A DNA stretch of 64,000 nucleotides from Marchantia polymorpha subsp. ruderalis (GCA_037833965.1 AP031351.1:1996501-2060500), one strand, 5' to 3'; shown: positions 1-12,287, counted from the stretch's first letter. Notes: generated from the sequence alone by a model not told the origin. Numbers and translations are program-made.

Positions 1-611
1 CTAGATTGGCAGTGCTCTGCTCTGCTCAGCTCAGCTCAGCTCATCCCTACGGAGCCGAATATCGGTGGGACTCGTCGCTTCTCAGTGAAGCTCTTGTGCC
101 CGTACCGTCCCTACCTCGGAGTCCGTCCCACCGGCAGCAGCAGCACCGGTCCCGATTATTCAATTCACTCTCGAAGCTGCTCACGAATACGAAGTTATCA
201 TGTCTTGCTTCGAGTGTGGAATGAAGGTGCATGACACGAAGATAAGGTTGAGGTTTAGATGGATATTAAAGCAGGGAGGCAAGAACGTCAGTCTCCGAGG
301 CATGTACGTCTTCCTCTCATTGGAAGCGTGGATTCAAGCCTAACACTAGGTCGTACAGATTCACAAGATTGTGATCATGTTTGTCACCTTGCGGGTGATG
401 TTGAACCTCGGCATTAATAGGGATAGCGCATTGTGCAAAGCTTTCTTCCTCCCCCTCCCTGCCTCCCTCCCTCTCCCACCCCACCACCCTGCGTTCATCC
501 ATCTCGACGAGCGTGCTTATGATGCTTCTCGATGCTGGGCATCAACCCCTTTTCGCGAGACCAAGTGGTTAGCATCTAGTCTCCATGGGTAACATATACT
601 CTCACACTCCA

Positions 612-614
<3 letters not shown>

Positions 615-643
<29 letters not shown>
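615..643. repeat. (GA)n microsatellite
   Basis: An uninterrupted GA dinucleotide run of about 29 bases, typical of plant intergenic or 5'-untranslated DNA. Confidence 0.9.
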
Positions 644-645
<2 letters not shown>

Positions 646-3600
646 CATCCATTAAAATGAATGGAAAATGAGGGACGGAAATGCTTTCTAAGAGGCAGCA
701 GATATATTTCAGTCCAGATTAGAGTGATCGTCTATAAAGAGATTAATCATGTCAGCGGTAGGATACATGACGCACTACTTGCAGGTGTCCAATATCCCAC
801 AAGCGAACAAATTGCGACTCGTCTCCTTTGTATTCTTAAATTTGTAGCAGTCATTAGAAGCACCTTAATTGAGGCTCCTCCAGTTGTTAGGCCCTCCTGC
901 AGTTCTCAAGTACACTCATCCACATTCTCATTTTATTGAAGGAAAAAATCATATCTTTTTCCTTTGTGAGGAATAATGGCAGACGCTTGTGGGTAGGGAT
1001 TGGGATCAGGTAAACCTTCCAAACCTCAACCTCTGCAAACAATCTTGGATTCACAATGGACAGGAAAGGCCTGACAGCAGAAAAAGCATTGACATTGGCA
1101 TGAGGGTTGTTATGTTGACGACCCTCTACATCGAGAGAGAGATCTTAATCCACTCTTGGTCCTGTCTATGGTTCCCAGTGATGGAAAGAAGATTGAATGC
1201 TTTTTCAGCTCGGCAGACAATTCAAGCGTCCGGTATCCAGTTGGAAAAGTTGGAGATTCCTTGGTCCACAAATCGACGGATTCCTGCGTCACTCTGAACT
1301 GATTGAGCTCCCAAGTTCTCGACTTTGTTACCCATCCACGGACAGATTCCATTTTACTTACTTTGATTACAAAACGAAATGCCATTGCAGCCTGAACAGA
1401 TTCTTCAATGTGCTTCCAAGCTCCCCGGCGAGGTCACCTCCAAGATTCTCACACCTCGAGGGAGACAAAGCAGAAAGACCCCATCGCCATCGTGCCTTCG
1501 CATTTACTGCGTCTGCCTACGGAAGCTGAAATTAATATGTATCTAAAACCGTATGCACATCATGCCAAATGTACAGAGCTCGAATACACCCGCTAAACCG
1601 TATCTGATGCGCCATCCCTCCCTCCCTCCCTCCCACCCTCCCACCAGAACCCACAAAGACTCTAGCAAAGCACTTGTCAGGCTTTTGCGTTTGTTGTTTG
1701 TGGATCGATGGACGAGGCACACCACACCCTTGCCCACGAAGCCATGTCCAGTGTCCAGCAGTTGTAAGCTTTCGGAACCGACGTGAGGAGCCGAGGGCAG
1801 AGCTATTCCGGGAAGCCATTTGCACAGAGAATCATGAATTTTGGACTGGCCCGTGTACGAGGCCTGTCAGCCTACGGATGTGGATCTGGATCTGAGCATG
1901 AGGACGTGAGTCCGTGAGCGCCTCCAGAGTTCCAGGCGAGCTGTACATCGGTCGAGACTGCCGGTGCAATGGAGATCTATCTCTCTGCTCCAGCACCGTG
2001 CTCCGAGTTTCTTCCCTCCATTTGCACGTCCCGGGTCGTTTCGTGGTCTGCACCTCCTCCATGTCTTTGTTTAGAGAAAAGTGCGAGCTCCCTGGCGGCT
2101 GAAGCCTGTCCTGCTCTTCTGACGGGTGCCAGTGAGACAGACAGTTCGAGGGCACTCCTTTGCGCCGGGTTCTGGAGTACACGCACTGCTCCTCCTCTAG
2201 TTTTATATCATATACAGGAAAGACAAACGACATCGCAGCAGGTGACGCTGAGATTTCGCACGAGGTCGACTCGTGGAGCGGGCTTTGGGGACATGAATTG
2301 CAGTCATCTTCTGAGGCCTATGTCGTTAGCCCAGTCGAACTGGTCACGTGAAAGATTAGAACTTCTGAAAGCCTGACATTTCGCGGTCAGATCGCTCGTC
2401 GATCGATCATTCACTTATGAATGTAACTTCTTGCACCACTCTTCACATTCTTCATAAGAACTCTTCTCCGGGTTGCAATTGACAGCTTTTAAGAAGCTCA
2501 AAAATGAAATTGATATGGATTTCGTCCGTAACTTGCGTATCGACTTCGGATTCGAACGACGTCGAATCAGAGCCTCAAATTACGTCGCACCTCAAATTAA
2601 TCATCATAAATGATCGATGCACATAGTCCTCTCGAGCTAAAAGTATCCACGTCCCCAGAGCCATCAGTGAAGGAGACGAGCGAACAGTCGGGGGTGTCGA
2701 ACATTCCGGCAGGAAGAGTCCAGTTTGACGAGAGTGCCTGCTTTCCCTCCTGGATTGATCACAAGCTGTAAACGCAGGAAGATTCTGAGCTGGGAAAGGT
2801 CCATAGCAGTTTGATGGTAAAGTAAGACTGGCGCCAGATATGGTTTCCAGACTGGAGGCTCGAGCTGAGTTCTTTCATGACGTTATTATTACAAGACGAG
2901 TGTCCGTCGTCACTGCATCGATCGGACCCGAGTCTCGAGCTGCAAAGTAGCGAGCGCTCGGAGATTCTTCTCTCTCATGTCCGAGTGACCAGAATTATGG
3001 ACCTGTCGAACGCATCATGCGAGGACGATTGGCGTGGGTTTGCTTGTTCTCCGCCGGCGCAAAGCATGAGCTCATCCATCCATCATTATCATGTTCGGAT
3101 ATCGAGTGCGGCACTCGGACCCAGAAAGGGCCGGTCGCTCTCGATATGCTGACCTCGGACGGCTCGTTCTCGGAGTATTTCTCAGAGCAAAGCGAGGCGA
3201 ATGTGGGAGGGGAGTATAGAGGATGGGAGTGATGGGATGGGGTGATATGAGACGAGATGGGGCTTGTCAGAGAAAAGCAAACGCTTCGCCTTGTCCAAGC
3301 CTGGAGCGCAGCCACGCATCGATGCTAAAAATTCGATCCATCATGTGCCGACCAGATGCCAGTCGGTTTGACTTCTTCTCATCCTCGATCGCCAGAGCCT
3401 GTACAAAGACGACCAGCGCTGGAAAAAGCCTGCGAAATTCCGATCTCTACACTCGGCCCGGCGTAATTCGATCAGGCTGTGCTCAGGACGTGAATAACCT
3501 GAGCTGGTATCGAGGTTACGAAGTTTCAGCAGGAGAGGAGAGGCACGTAAGTCCTGAGCCAGAGCCAGAGTCTCCGTCAGACTGAATCTCTCGGGAGTGG

Positions 3601-4829
3601 TCCAGAATGGTCCGAAATCGGTCCAATTTTCTGCTTCGAGTTCAATGATCGGTTCCTCTAAGACGTGTTTCCCAGCTCGCCTAGAACTACAGTAATGCAC
3701 GAGCTCCTTTTAGCTTTTGCCCGAACATCGAACCCGGTGAGAATGCTTTCACTCCACCGCGAGAGAGATGGGAAAAATTTCACGTCCCGTCTCACGAGCC
3801 AAATTGCGTGCACATTGGTACACAGAGGCTCGGTGGAATCAATCGGAGCACGAGCAAGGCACGAGAATTATTGTTGCCCTGCTCAGCGCTGCAGGGCGAG
3901 ATGACATGTTGATTCGTGTTGTGTGGGTCAGCAAGTGTGTGGTTGCATACGAGCTCCGAGCGGAAAAGGGAGCGGGGAGGGAGAGAGGGTAACCAGAAAA
4001 GATAAGGACCCGGCGACCAATGCATGCTTTGGCTGGCGATGGAGAAAACATGCCACCACAGGTTAGAAGACAAGCGCTCTTCCGTGAGGCCTCAGGAGGG
4101 CGACTCATCTTTTCTTCCCCGTGGAAGGGAAAGCTCGAGCCTAGAAAGGGTTTACAGCGTAGAGATATCGTTCTGATAATCGATCGAGAAGCCTACGAAA
4201 TGGAAATACGCCGAGATCCATGATAGCCCGCGGAATTATTTGCCTGACATCACTTTCCCATGCTCTCATGTCAACGGACACGATCAAAAGCTCACGAGCC
4301 CGCGACGAGGTCGACTTTATTGTCCCATAGGCACTTCGAGTGAGCAGTAGCCACGTCGAGTCGAGCGCTTCTCCTTTGGCCTTTCGGTGAAATGGCTTCT
4401 TTCGGGCCATTAAGCTCGCGATCCCTACAAACGCCATGGTTCCATCATTTGATTGGACCACGGGGTCAAGACACCTCGTCCCTTTAACTCCATCTCCTTT
4501 CTCGACCGCCTCTCACTAAATAAACACCTCGTCCGACGTGATCTTTGTCAAATCCTCCTCCTGCTCCTCCTCCTTCTGCTCCTTGAGCTGCGAGATGGAC
4601 GAAATGACTGCTCCCGGACAAGAAAAAGTGCCGGCACTGTGTGACAAAACCTCTGCCCCGCAAAGGACACGACGAAGTGAAGATCGTCACGGCTTGATTA
4701 CTTGAGTTTATGGTCGGTCAACGGGTAATCGGATTCCCCCTCGCCACCCCTTCTTCGACGATGGAACCGACCAAACCAAACCAATCCAACCGATTCGTCT
4801 CTCCAGATCCAAGTTCTCAGGGCTGATCG

Positions 4830-4852
4830 CTGCTGCTGCTGCTGCTGCTGCT
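4830..4852. repeat. (CTG)n trinucleotide run
   Basis: About eight CTG units. On the minus strand this would read as poly-Ala or poly-Gln inside a short open frame (4708-4908), but that frame shows no other coding signal. Confidence 0.8.
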
Positions 4853-5581
4853 AATTGCTGCTCATTACGGAGTGCAGGGCATTGCAGGTGCAGGGCAGGG
4901 CAGTGCATTCTCTCTGCTCTGCGCTGCTGTGCTCTGCATGCTGGATTACGGCGTCAGAGCAGCTGCATGAAATGGATGATGGATGGACGAATGAGAAGTG
5001 AGTCCACCACCACCGTCGTCATCTTCAGCCGAAAGGTACTGACTGTGGTAAGGGGGAGGGGAGGGGGAGGGGGAGGAAGGGCTCCGGTGCATGCCGACGT
5101 CGAGGATCCACAACTGGTTCGAGATTCGACCCGACGATACGTCGTTGTCTTCCGCAGTGACGGGCAGATCCGACCATGTCCAGTGCTTTCGCGACTCGTC
5201 CTCGCTGCGCTGTAAAGAGAGCCATGCAATCAGAGACGAATCCAACACAAAAAGCCCCTCGCTGAGGCGCAGTCTCCTCTTGGCCCTCTCCATCTCTCTC
5301 TCTGTCTGTGGAGAGGAAGAGTGCAGATCGGGAAGGCGAAAGCAGACGAGGAAATCCGAATCCTCGAAGCAATAAATATCAAAGCTTCGGATTCCGCGAC
5401 TGACTTTAGCAGCATGGCATGGCAGCCGGGGAATGTCGTCTCTTTTCTTTCTGCTCTCTCTCATTCTCTTCGTTTCTTTTCTGCATCAGTGTTGGGGCGT
5501 GGAATCCATCTTCTCTGGCCCCGTTCGCGTCTCTTTTAGTACATGTGAGGCCCACTGATGTGGCTACAAAGGAAGGGGGTA

Positions 5582-6415
5582 CAGAGTTTCACCTCCCAAT
5601 AGTGACGCATACCGGTCCTACACTACTTGGAGGTGTCACTTAGAGGTTTCGTAGCTTCAGGGTTTGAACTATAGAGTTACACGTGTCCGACATTAAAGTG
5701 GTCCACGCGTGCCACAAACTTCTTCAAGTTCATTGCCTGGCGCGTTTTTTCTCCGTCAAAAGAACCTTAAGACATACCTTCTCTTCCTTATGCTCCACCG
5801 GGCGGAATAGAAACTCTGCCGACATCCCTAACACACGAGACAATTTCATGGATCCAGATTTCACAGCCCTTAGTGAGCCTTGACATTCACGAATTTCAAA
5901 CATGTTCAAACATAATCTAATTTGACATGAAAGCTTCAGAACGTACAAGGAAATATTTACATTTACATGTTGCTACAAAGAGATAAAGAGAAAGAAAGAG
6001 TTATGTGATGGCATAACATCTGGCTCTGAACTGACGCACTGACATGAGATTTCTTGGTGAGGACATCTAGATCGTGAAGAATGCTCTGAAATTTTCCTCT
6101 AAAACTCTATTGCGAACTATGTTCCGAGGTTTGACTTTGAGTACATCTCGTTAGTGAAGAATGCTCCCAATTTTTATTACGAACTCTGTCGATGATGTGG
6201 AATAATTTTGTTGAAAATGTAGAAACATGTGACAAATATTTGCCACGTGCCACGGACGGTCACTATTTGAGATGTTATGTCACTTTTAGAAAATAGTGAC
6301 GTACCGTTCTTATTTGATAGATTTTCAAACTAGGACCTAATGGTTCTTCACTTTTAAGTCACTATTGGGAGGATGTCACTACTAAGAGGAGACACTATTG
6401 GGAGGTGAAACTCTG
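5582..6415. mobile_element. 834-bp MITE with TA target duplication (pogo/Tc1-mariner type)
   Basis: The left end reads CAGAGTTTCACCTCCCAATA and the right end is its reverse complement, giving inverted termini of about 26 bp that run into AGTG. The element is flanked on both sides by the dinucleotide TA (5580-5581 and 6416-6417), the target duplication of Tc1/mariner-pogo elements. There is no transposase frame inside. The sub-terminal CTCCCAATAGTGAC is shared with the elements at 39257 and 43126, which suggests one family mobilised by a pogo-like transposase. Confidence 0.85.
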
Positions 6416-6716
6416 TACTCCATTTAGGAGCATATGCATGAGACCAAAGGGATGGGGTGGAGCTATTCACTACAGCATTACAATGGATAATATATATCGA
6501 TTATGTGGAGTGCATTAGCATCATCCTGGAAATATCAACATCACTCTCTATGATTGCTCTTTATTTATTGCACCGGCAATATTTATATCTATATTTTCTT
6601 TACAAATAGAAAAATGGATAATCAACCATGGGAAGATGTTTCACATCTAGAATTTGAAATCACAACTTGTATATATATATATACAAGTGTGTGGTGGTTT
6701 TAACATTCTCAAATAA

Positions 6717-6750
<34 letters not shown>

Positions 6751-7139
6751 TTATTGAAAATGTTAAAACCACCACACACTTGTCTCCTATCAAAAATTGA
6801 TTTTTGCACATAATTCCAATTATCATCTCCAAGCGTGTAAAGTTGCTACATATTTGTAAAAAATACAATCAAACACGTTACTTCTACGTACACACTTCAA
6901 CAACAATGACTATTGACTGAATTTATTGCAAAGATCCATGCAAGATATAACACGTTGAACACATGTTCGTGCATTGTGTCTAGTCAGATTGCAAATTCTA
7001 AACTTATATGTGAAAAATATTATTTTGTTACATTTCATGTGAACAATCTAATGTACAAATTATAGGGTCATTTTAACATTTCCATATATATATATATATA
7101 TACTGATTATAACATATAAATACATTCTTTCAAAAGAAT
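6416..7139. other. AT-rich spacer without gene
   Basis: No coding signal. The stretch is AT-rich, with several TA dinucleotide runs (for example near 6716-6750 and 7083-7102) and the large palindrome listed separately. Confidence 0.6.
6683..6783. repeat. Large imperfect palindrome with (TA)n centre
   Basis: The left arm (ACAAGTGTGTGGTGGTTTTA and onward) is repeated in reverse complement ending at 6783. The arms are about 40 bp with one mismatch and one indel, and the centre is a long TA run. Another TA run lies just left of the structure. It would extrude as a cruciform. It may be a foldback MITE, but I see no clear target-site duplication. Confidence 0.75.
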
Positions 7140-7591
7140 CATTGTGGTAACCCACTTTTTGTTTTTTGTGCGAAATTTAAACATTTTTGGAAAACACTAC
7201 CGCAGCATCAACTGTAAATAGTAATCGGTCCACTAAAATAGAGTAAAAATGGATGATCGCGGGTCACGGAGAATCCTGGAGAATCATCGAGTTGGGCGCA
7301 ATGTCGGGGACAGGCGCCCTGGCCCGAACGGACGGTTCCTACTGAGGGGGATCGCCTCTGGCGCCTTTGGCTAAAGCTTTCTTGTTAAGGGATCTTTGGC
7401 GAAGCGCCTTCGGCGCAAGCAGAAGAGAGCGTCTTTGGCTCAGGCCCCTACAGAAAAGCTTTCGCTGAGGATGTATGAGGCCTAGGAAATCTGCGCCTTC
7501 GTTAAGGGAAAGCGAATTTGTCGCCAGTCACTCGCCTTCGGCGATACGACTTCGAGTGTAGACGCCTTCGGCAGTACGCCTTCGGCGGAAG

Positions 7592-7745
7592 AGTGAATCC
7601 CTCATAACTTTCTCAATTCGTAACGCCTTGACTTGATTAAGTTTTTGTTGAAAAGAACTCGACACGCTTGTTTCAACAAGCCCAAGAACTCTTGGAACGG
7701 ATAAAGTATCACTGAGTTATGAGTGTCGGAAGTTACTGATATGGG
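7592..7745 (-). repeat. Hairpin module, left copy (inverted)
   Basis: Read on the minus strand, this segment matches the module repeated at 13388-14280. It starts near CATAACTCA, passes through TTCTTGGGCTTGTTGAAAC and a TTTTCAACAA complement, then AATCAAGTCAAG and GAATTGAGAAAGTTATGA, and ends at CTCTTCCGCCGAAGGCG. The central arms form a hairpin, and the flanking CATAACTC and GTTATG ends are themselves complementary. Confidence 0.75.
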
Positions 7746-8093
7746 GCGCCTTCGGCGGAAAAACGCCTTCGGCGGTGGACTCCTTCGCCTGAACGCCTTC
7801 GGCGCCAGCGCATTGATATTAGGTCTACGCCTTCGACGTACACGTGCGCCTGCGGCAGAAAGGAGCACCTACGGCAAGAGCGCCTTCGGTAGGACAAGAA
7901 AGAACATTGAAAACGACAAGACGCATTGACTTTGGTCAACGCCTTCGGCGATGCGCCTTCGGCGGAAGACAGACGCCTTCGGCCGTACGCCTTCAGCGAT
8001 ACGGAGAGAGTAAATCAGAAACCAGCCAGGAACGAAGTCCCTTGACGCCGCGCCTTCCGCGATGCGCGAGCAAGGCTATGTCGACGGACAACG

Positions 8094-9296
8094 GCAGAAT
8101 CAAATTCAATTTTCATGCGTGGGAGTTCGCACAACGGCGGAGTGTGAAGCCGAGCGTGCGAAGGAGGCCGTTACGCCTTCACGCTGGCGCTGCAATCAAG
8201 GAGGTCGATACTCACTTCCAAGTGTCGAACGGTGATATCTTGATCGCCGAAGGCAGACGTCTCATTCTTGCAAATTCGATTTTGATTTCGCTCGAGCGTA
8301 GACCGCGCAGCAGGGAATCGGCGGAGAGGAAAATTGGAGAGTTGTTGCAAGAGAGTGTGCAGCAGCTCAGTGCGCGCAAGAAGATTGGGGACAGAGTGCG
8401 GAGAATTCGCGCAGACTGTCAACGTGCACTACTCAATTCAAGAACGTGATGTCGAAAGCCACACAGCTGCGGATGGTTCCGCTGAAGCTACCGCAGATTG
8501 GGTTGCGCGCATTCTAGTGCGAGCTGACTGCGGTGAGACTCGATTTTCTCATGTGGGGATGGGTTTGAGTGTGTCCCGATATGATACGAGAGTGGCTGCA
8601 GGACAGGGATCAACCTGCGCGTGGATTCCGACCACATTCGGAGCGATGGGAAGTCAGTGACTGGGAGCAGGTGTTAAGAAGATGCACGGGAGAAGAAAGT
8701 CATCTTCTTTTTGAGTGTGAGAATGTCAATGTCTCGAAGGAGGAAGAAGCTTCCTTCGTGGCTCTGTTCAAGCACAGCAAGTCGAGCAAGAACGAGTACA
8801 AGACCAGTGACTACAAGGATCGCTTGCGGAGGAATGTCGCCGTAGCACTCATCCAACTCTTGCAACCGCAGCGAACCACCTACATCACTTCTTGGCAGGT
8901 GGGGTTCGTGGAGCTAGCGTGTCCGGAGCTCCGATTCATTGCGCTCGCATTCTGTGGAACGCGACGAGACAACACGCATTCGAGGAGAAGGGAGTATCGA
9001 TCAATCACCTCTCTCCCTTCTTGATCAACTTCTATCGGTCGATGGGATGTTTGACAGCGTTGGAGCGGGTACAATTTCCATTGCTGTCACGCAGCAATCC
9101 GGGCCGATATGTGAAGGACGTCGAAGTCGATACTGACGAAGAGGAGACGTCCGCCTTCACGCCACCAGCTCAACCGAGAGCGGAGGAAGAACCGCTCGCA
9201 GCACGAGTGCCGCGGAAGCGGAAGTGGGAAGGAGAGGTGGAGCAGAGCCAGCAACTCGATGCTGCTGCTCCCAATCGAAAGCGGACGATGCAGTAG
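8094..9296 (+). pseudogene. Frameshifted repeat-encoded protein, N-terminal part
   Basis: Three overlapping plus-strand frames (7844-8449, 8569-9024, 8892-9296) read as one protein broken by frameshifts. The first contains a basic region (NGRIKFNFHAWEF and onward). The second carries the phrase RRCTGEESHLLFECENVNVS and a Lys-rich LFKHSKSSKNEYKTSDYKDR stretch. The third continues with SINHLSPFLINFYRSMGCL, then an acidic VDTDEEE patch and a basic RVPRKRKWEGE tail. I know no named domain for it. The phrases resemble high-copy hypothetical proteins I recall from Marchantia. The function is unknown, and the frameshifts say this copy is dead. Confidence 0.6.
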
Positions 9297-9839
9297 CTCT
9301 GCAGTCGTTCCAAGCAAAAGGCTCGCAGGCTCGTCCTACCAGCAAGCAGCGCAGAAACGGAAAGAGCTGCGGAAAGTAGAAACTCGCATCCTCGGGTAAG
9401 GATGCGAGTGCACGAACTTCGGAGAGGTCAGCGGACCTCCCTGCACCAAAGGCACGGACGCCTTCGGGTCAAGGGAGACAACATGCGGCACCGACAAATG
9501 TGCCGACGACGGACAAGTGCTTCGCATCCGAGCAAGTACGAGTTGATGACTCAACTTCGGATCAATAGCCTTCGGCGCAGCAGAGGAGAAAGGAGGAGTC
9601 TTTGGCCCAAGAGCCTTCGGCTCAACAGACTTCGGGTCAAGTGCCTTCGGCGCAGGACCCACGTGAGAGATCGACGACGGACGAAGGCCGGAAGGAGGAG
9701 ACACGTGTGCCTTCGGCCCAAAGGCCTTCGGCTCAATAGACTTCGGGTCAAGCGCCTTCGGCGCAAGCCCCACGTGAGAGATCGGCGACGGACGAAGGCC
9801 GGAAGGAGAAGACACGTGTGCCTTCGGCACAAGCGCCTT

Positions 9840-10912
9840 CGGCGGAAGCAGATCAAGCAGGAGGAGCGGACTTGCCGGAAGCCGGATCTCCGACCTCATT
9901 GGACATTTTGGCAGGGAGTGGAGCGGCGGCCGCGGCAGCAGAAACCACGCAACCCAACTCCCGGGAATCGCCGGGGAATTCTGTAGCGATTGAGATCCTC
10001 AATTTAGAGTATGACGATGATGAGTTGAGTTTGGAAGAACAGGATAAGGAGTCGGTGCAAGGCACGCCGACAAGAATCTTGTGCGAGCATGTGGTACTCC
10101 TGCTGCGGTACTTTGATCGCAAGGTGGCGAAGTATGGTGATCCCCGCCATCGGGAGTCCTACGTCGAATTGGTGCTCAATCGGACGCGGACCAAGGTCAT
10201 GACAAGTTCTTTGTTGGCTTCCGTGGACGAGACAATCAAGGATTTGAAGTTGAAGAACGAGGCCCTACGCGGACGCCTCGCTTTTTTGCGGAAATTGCAC
10301 AAGATAGTCAACAAGGTGCGTGATGAGAAGTTGGCCGAAGCGGAGTAGGAATTTGCGAAGCAACGGGAGAAGCTCGAGGCGGAGCTCGATTCTGAGCAAG
10401 CTCAGAATTGCATCTTGTCAGAGCAGCTTGTGCAACAGACACGGTTGTTAGAGCAGTGTCAAATCGCACGCCAAGCCGATGAGGAGTTAATTCGTCGCCT
10501 GCAATCGCAGTGCGGCGAATTGAGAGCGCAGCGTGCGGAGGCAGAGCTGTAGTTGGTAGAGGTTGAAGGCGATCACCGGCGCGCGACAGATCGCACGTGA
10601 GTAGAGTTGGCAGAGCGAGTGAACCGCTGTCTCAAAGGTTACACTCACCGGGAAGTGGCTGCGCAGGAGAGAATCACACTGTGCAAGTTAGAGATTCGTG
10701 CGGCGGAATTGATGTCGGGTGAAAGTCAGAGCCGGCGGCGGGTCGCGAAGAGTTTAGATGCTTTTCTGTCGAGGTCGCAAGACGCCATTGCGAACCTCGA
10801 CACAAAGGTGACCGCTGTACTTCGGCGGCTGGGGTTGCGCAGCAGAGCCGACGACTGGTCGGGTAGGGAGTTAGTGCGCGGTAGTCTGTCGCGGAGGAGA
10901 CATAGCAGATGA
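9840..10912 (+). pseudogene. Coiled-coil repeat-encoded protein with internal stops
   Basis: One reading frame runs from the decamer field to 10912 and is interrupted by in-frame stops near 10346, 10549 and 10597. It starts with an acidic linker (YDDDELSLEEQDKESVQGTP), then RILCEHVVLLLRYFDRKVAK, and then a long heptad-like Leu/Glu/Arg/Gln coiled coil including IKDLKLKNEALRGRLAF. The tail after the stops (VNRCLKGYTHREVAAQER and RVAKSLDAFLSRSQDAIANL) keeps the same character, so the stops are later damage. It probably formed one protein with the upstream relic. No enzymatic motif is visible. Confidence 0.6.
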
Positions 10913-10984
10913 CATGAAGCGTAGTGTAGTGTAGAGTGTTAGTTAGGACTTAGAAGGTATAAAGTAGTTCCAGGCGCCTTGCCT

Positions 10985-11860
10985 TGAAATTTTTCCAGTT
11001 TCGGAAGTGCAGATCAGGAACTCATTTTCTGTGCACGTTTGTAGTTCTATCACCGCGCAAGAGAAGCTACAGCTTGACGAAGTTACCGCATTTTGTAGCT
11101 GAAGGCCTTTGGCCGAATACTCAGAGCTAGTGTGCTGGTTAGATACTTGAGCAGTTCGGACCTACACCTGCGGGTGATTGCTGAATGTTCAGAGCTAGTG
11201 GACTGGTTAGACACTTGAGTAGTTCGAGCTTACACCTTTGGGTGATTGTTCCTGTTTGTACTCCTTCGGGATTTTTCCCCTGAATGTCAAAGTGAAGTTT
11301 TGTTACTTCGAGTAAGCCTTGGTTGTAAATTCAGGTTACGCTGTAGAAGACGCCTTCGAGGGTAGCCTCTGCAGTATTTCTGGGAATGACCAGTGCCTGA
11401 GAATTCAAACTCGTCAATAGACTGTCATTGTGTGACAGTGGAGCTTTTTTCAGTTGAGTTTCTCAGTTCGGTCCCTCTATTCTCTGCGCGTTTTGTGAGT
11501 TGAGTGTGTTGTTCACCGCGTGTGAGTGACTTTGGTTTGACGAAGGTACCGCATCCGAAGTAGGAAATCCAACCCGGGTGCTCTGCTCTAGCAGTCAGAG
11601 TTAACAATCCGGAGTTGGGGAACACAACCTGCAGATCCTCTAAACGTACTTGTGAGAAACTTTCCCCCTGAACTTTGAGTGGAGGTCCTAATTGACCTCT
11701 TAGTTGTGTTTTTCCAATTTCAGGTGTGTGTTAGGATGAACTACGTTGCACTGTGCGTCCTCCGAGTGACCTCCGAGTTGAGCACTTGCAGTATTTTTGG
11801 GAGTGACAATCGCCTGAGAATTCAAACTCTTCAATAGTCTGTTAAAACGTGACATTTAGT
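10985..11860 (+). repeat. Diverged direct repeat, about 410-bp unit, two copies
   Basis: Unit 1 (about 11020-11440) and unit 2 (about 11465-11860) share ordered blocks: a cytosine-rich start with a CACCGCG motif, then TTGACGAAG(G/T)TACCGCAT, and at the end GCAGTATTT(C/T)TGGGA with GCCTGAGAATTCAAACTC. A shorter 70-bp duplication (CAGAGCTAGTG...CTGGTTAGA) sits inside unit 1 at 11124-11250. No coding function is seen. It may be the 3' non-coding part of the element. Confidence 0.65.
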
Positions 11861-11895
11861 ACTCTGTGTGTTGCCTCTGTCCCTGTGGGTTCGAC

Positions 11896-12087
11896 CTTTT
11901 TGCTGCTATACTGCAGTTTTAGCCTTTGATGGGTTATTACAAGCATCTACCTGCTTGAACTCTAGCAATCATCAAATACATGTTGAACATTCTTTTTGCT
12001 GCTATACTGCAGTTTTAGCCTTTGATGGGTTATTACAAGCATCTACCTGCTTGAACTCTAGCAATCATCAAATACATGTTGAACATT
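11896..12087 (+). repeat. Tandem duplication, 96-bp unit x2
   Basis: Two nearly identical units beginning CTTTTTGCTGCTATACTGCA and ending GTTGAACATT lie head to tail. The near identity implies a recent event compared with the surrounding decayed DNA. Confidence 0.9.
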
Positions 12088-12287
12088 CTATTGAACAATA
12101 ATAAATATGGAAAGCTCATGTATAAGAATAGTATTAGATGAATTAAAATGAGAACGGCAAATGGAAAAGCGTAGGCCAGAAAAAATGAGTGTAAACAACA
12201 TGTAGAGTGTGCAGTATATATGATAGATACAATCCAACTTTGCTGTAGCAATATCATTAGTAGTATACAAATTGTTGGATAAGTGTT

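Larger units (their letters stand above)
1..5579. other. Gene-poor left flank, no recognisable gene
   Basis: I read all six frames here. Open stretches are short (longest about 170 codons, 4946-5464 on the minus strand) and rich in Ser, Arg and Pro from low-complexity DNA. None resembles a protein family I know, and I could not chain exons through plausible splice sites. The stretch contains CT/GA tracts, a CCCT-rich tract near 1617-1645 and a CTG run near 4830. It could be untranslated, a long non-coding transcript or plain intergenic DNA. Confidence 0.5.
7310..9850 (+). repeat. Dispersed GCCTTCGGCG decamer field
   Basis: Dozens of exact or near-exact copies occur at irregular spacing, in coding relics and between them, so the motif is not a single tandem array. 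The core GCC-TTC-GGC is self-complementary, and a transcript would carry many small hairpins. In translation it gives recurring AFG, PSA or LRR-like tripeptides depending on frame, which explains the spurious Arg/Pro-rich open frames here. Confidence 0.85.

Noticed and set aside
4946..5464. 172-codon minus-strand frame
   Set aside because: Ser/Pro/Arg-rich with no family resemblance; overlapping frames on both strands are also open, indicating composition rather than coding.
7310..9850. Decamer field considered as a CRISPR array or bacterial uptake-sequence field
   Set aside because: Spacing is irregular, no fixed-length spacers exist, and the context is a eukaryotic transposon block.
9336..9986. 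Long frames on both strands with repeating PKA, RLRRK or FRRR-like units
   Set aside because: Products of translating the GCCTTCGGCG decamer; they change identity with frame and have no independent coding support.
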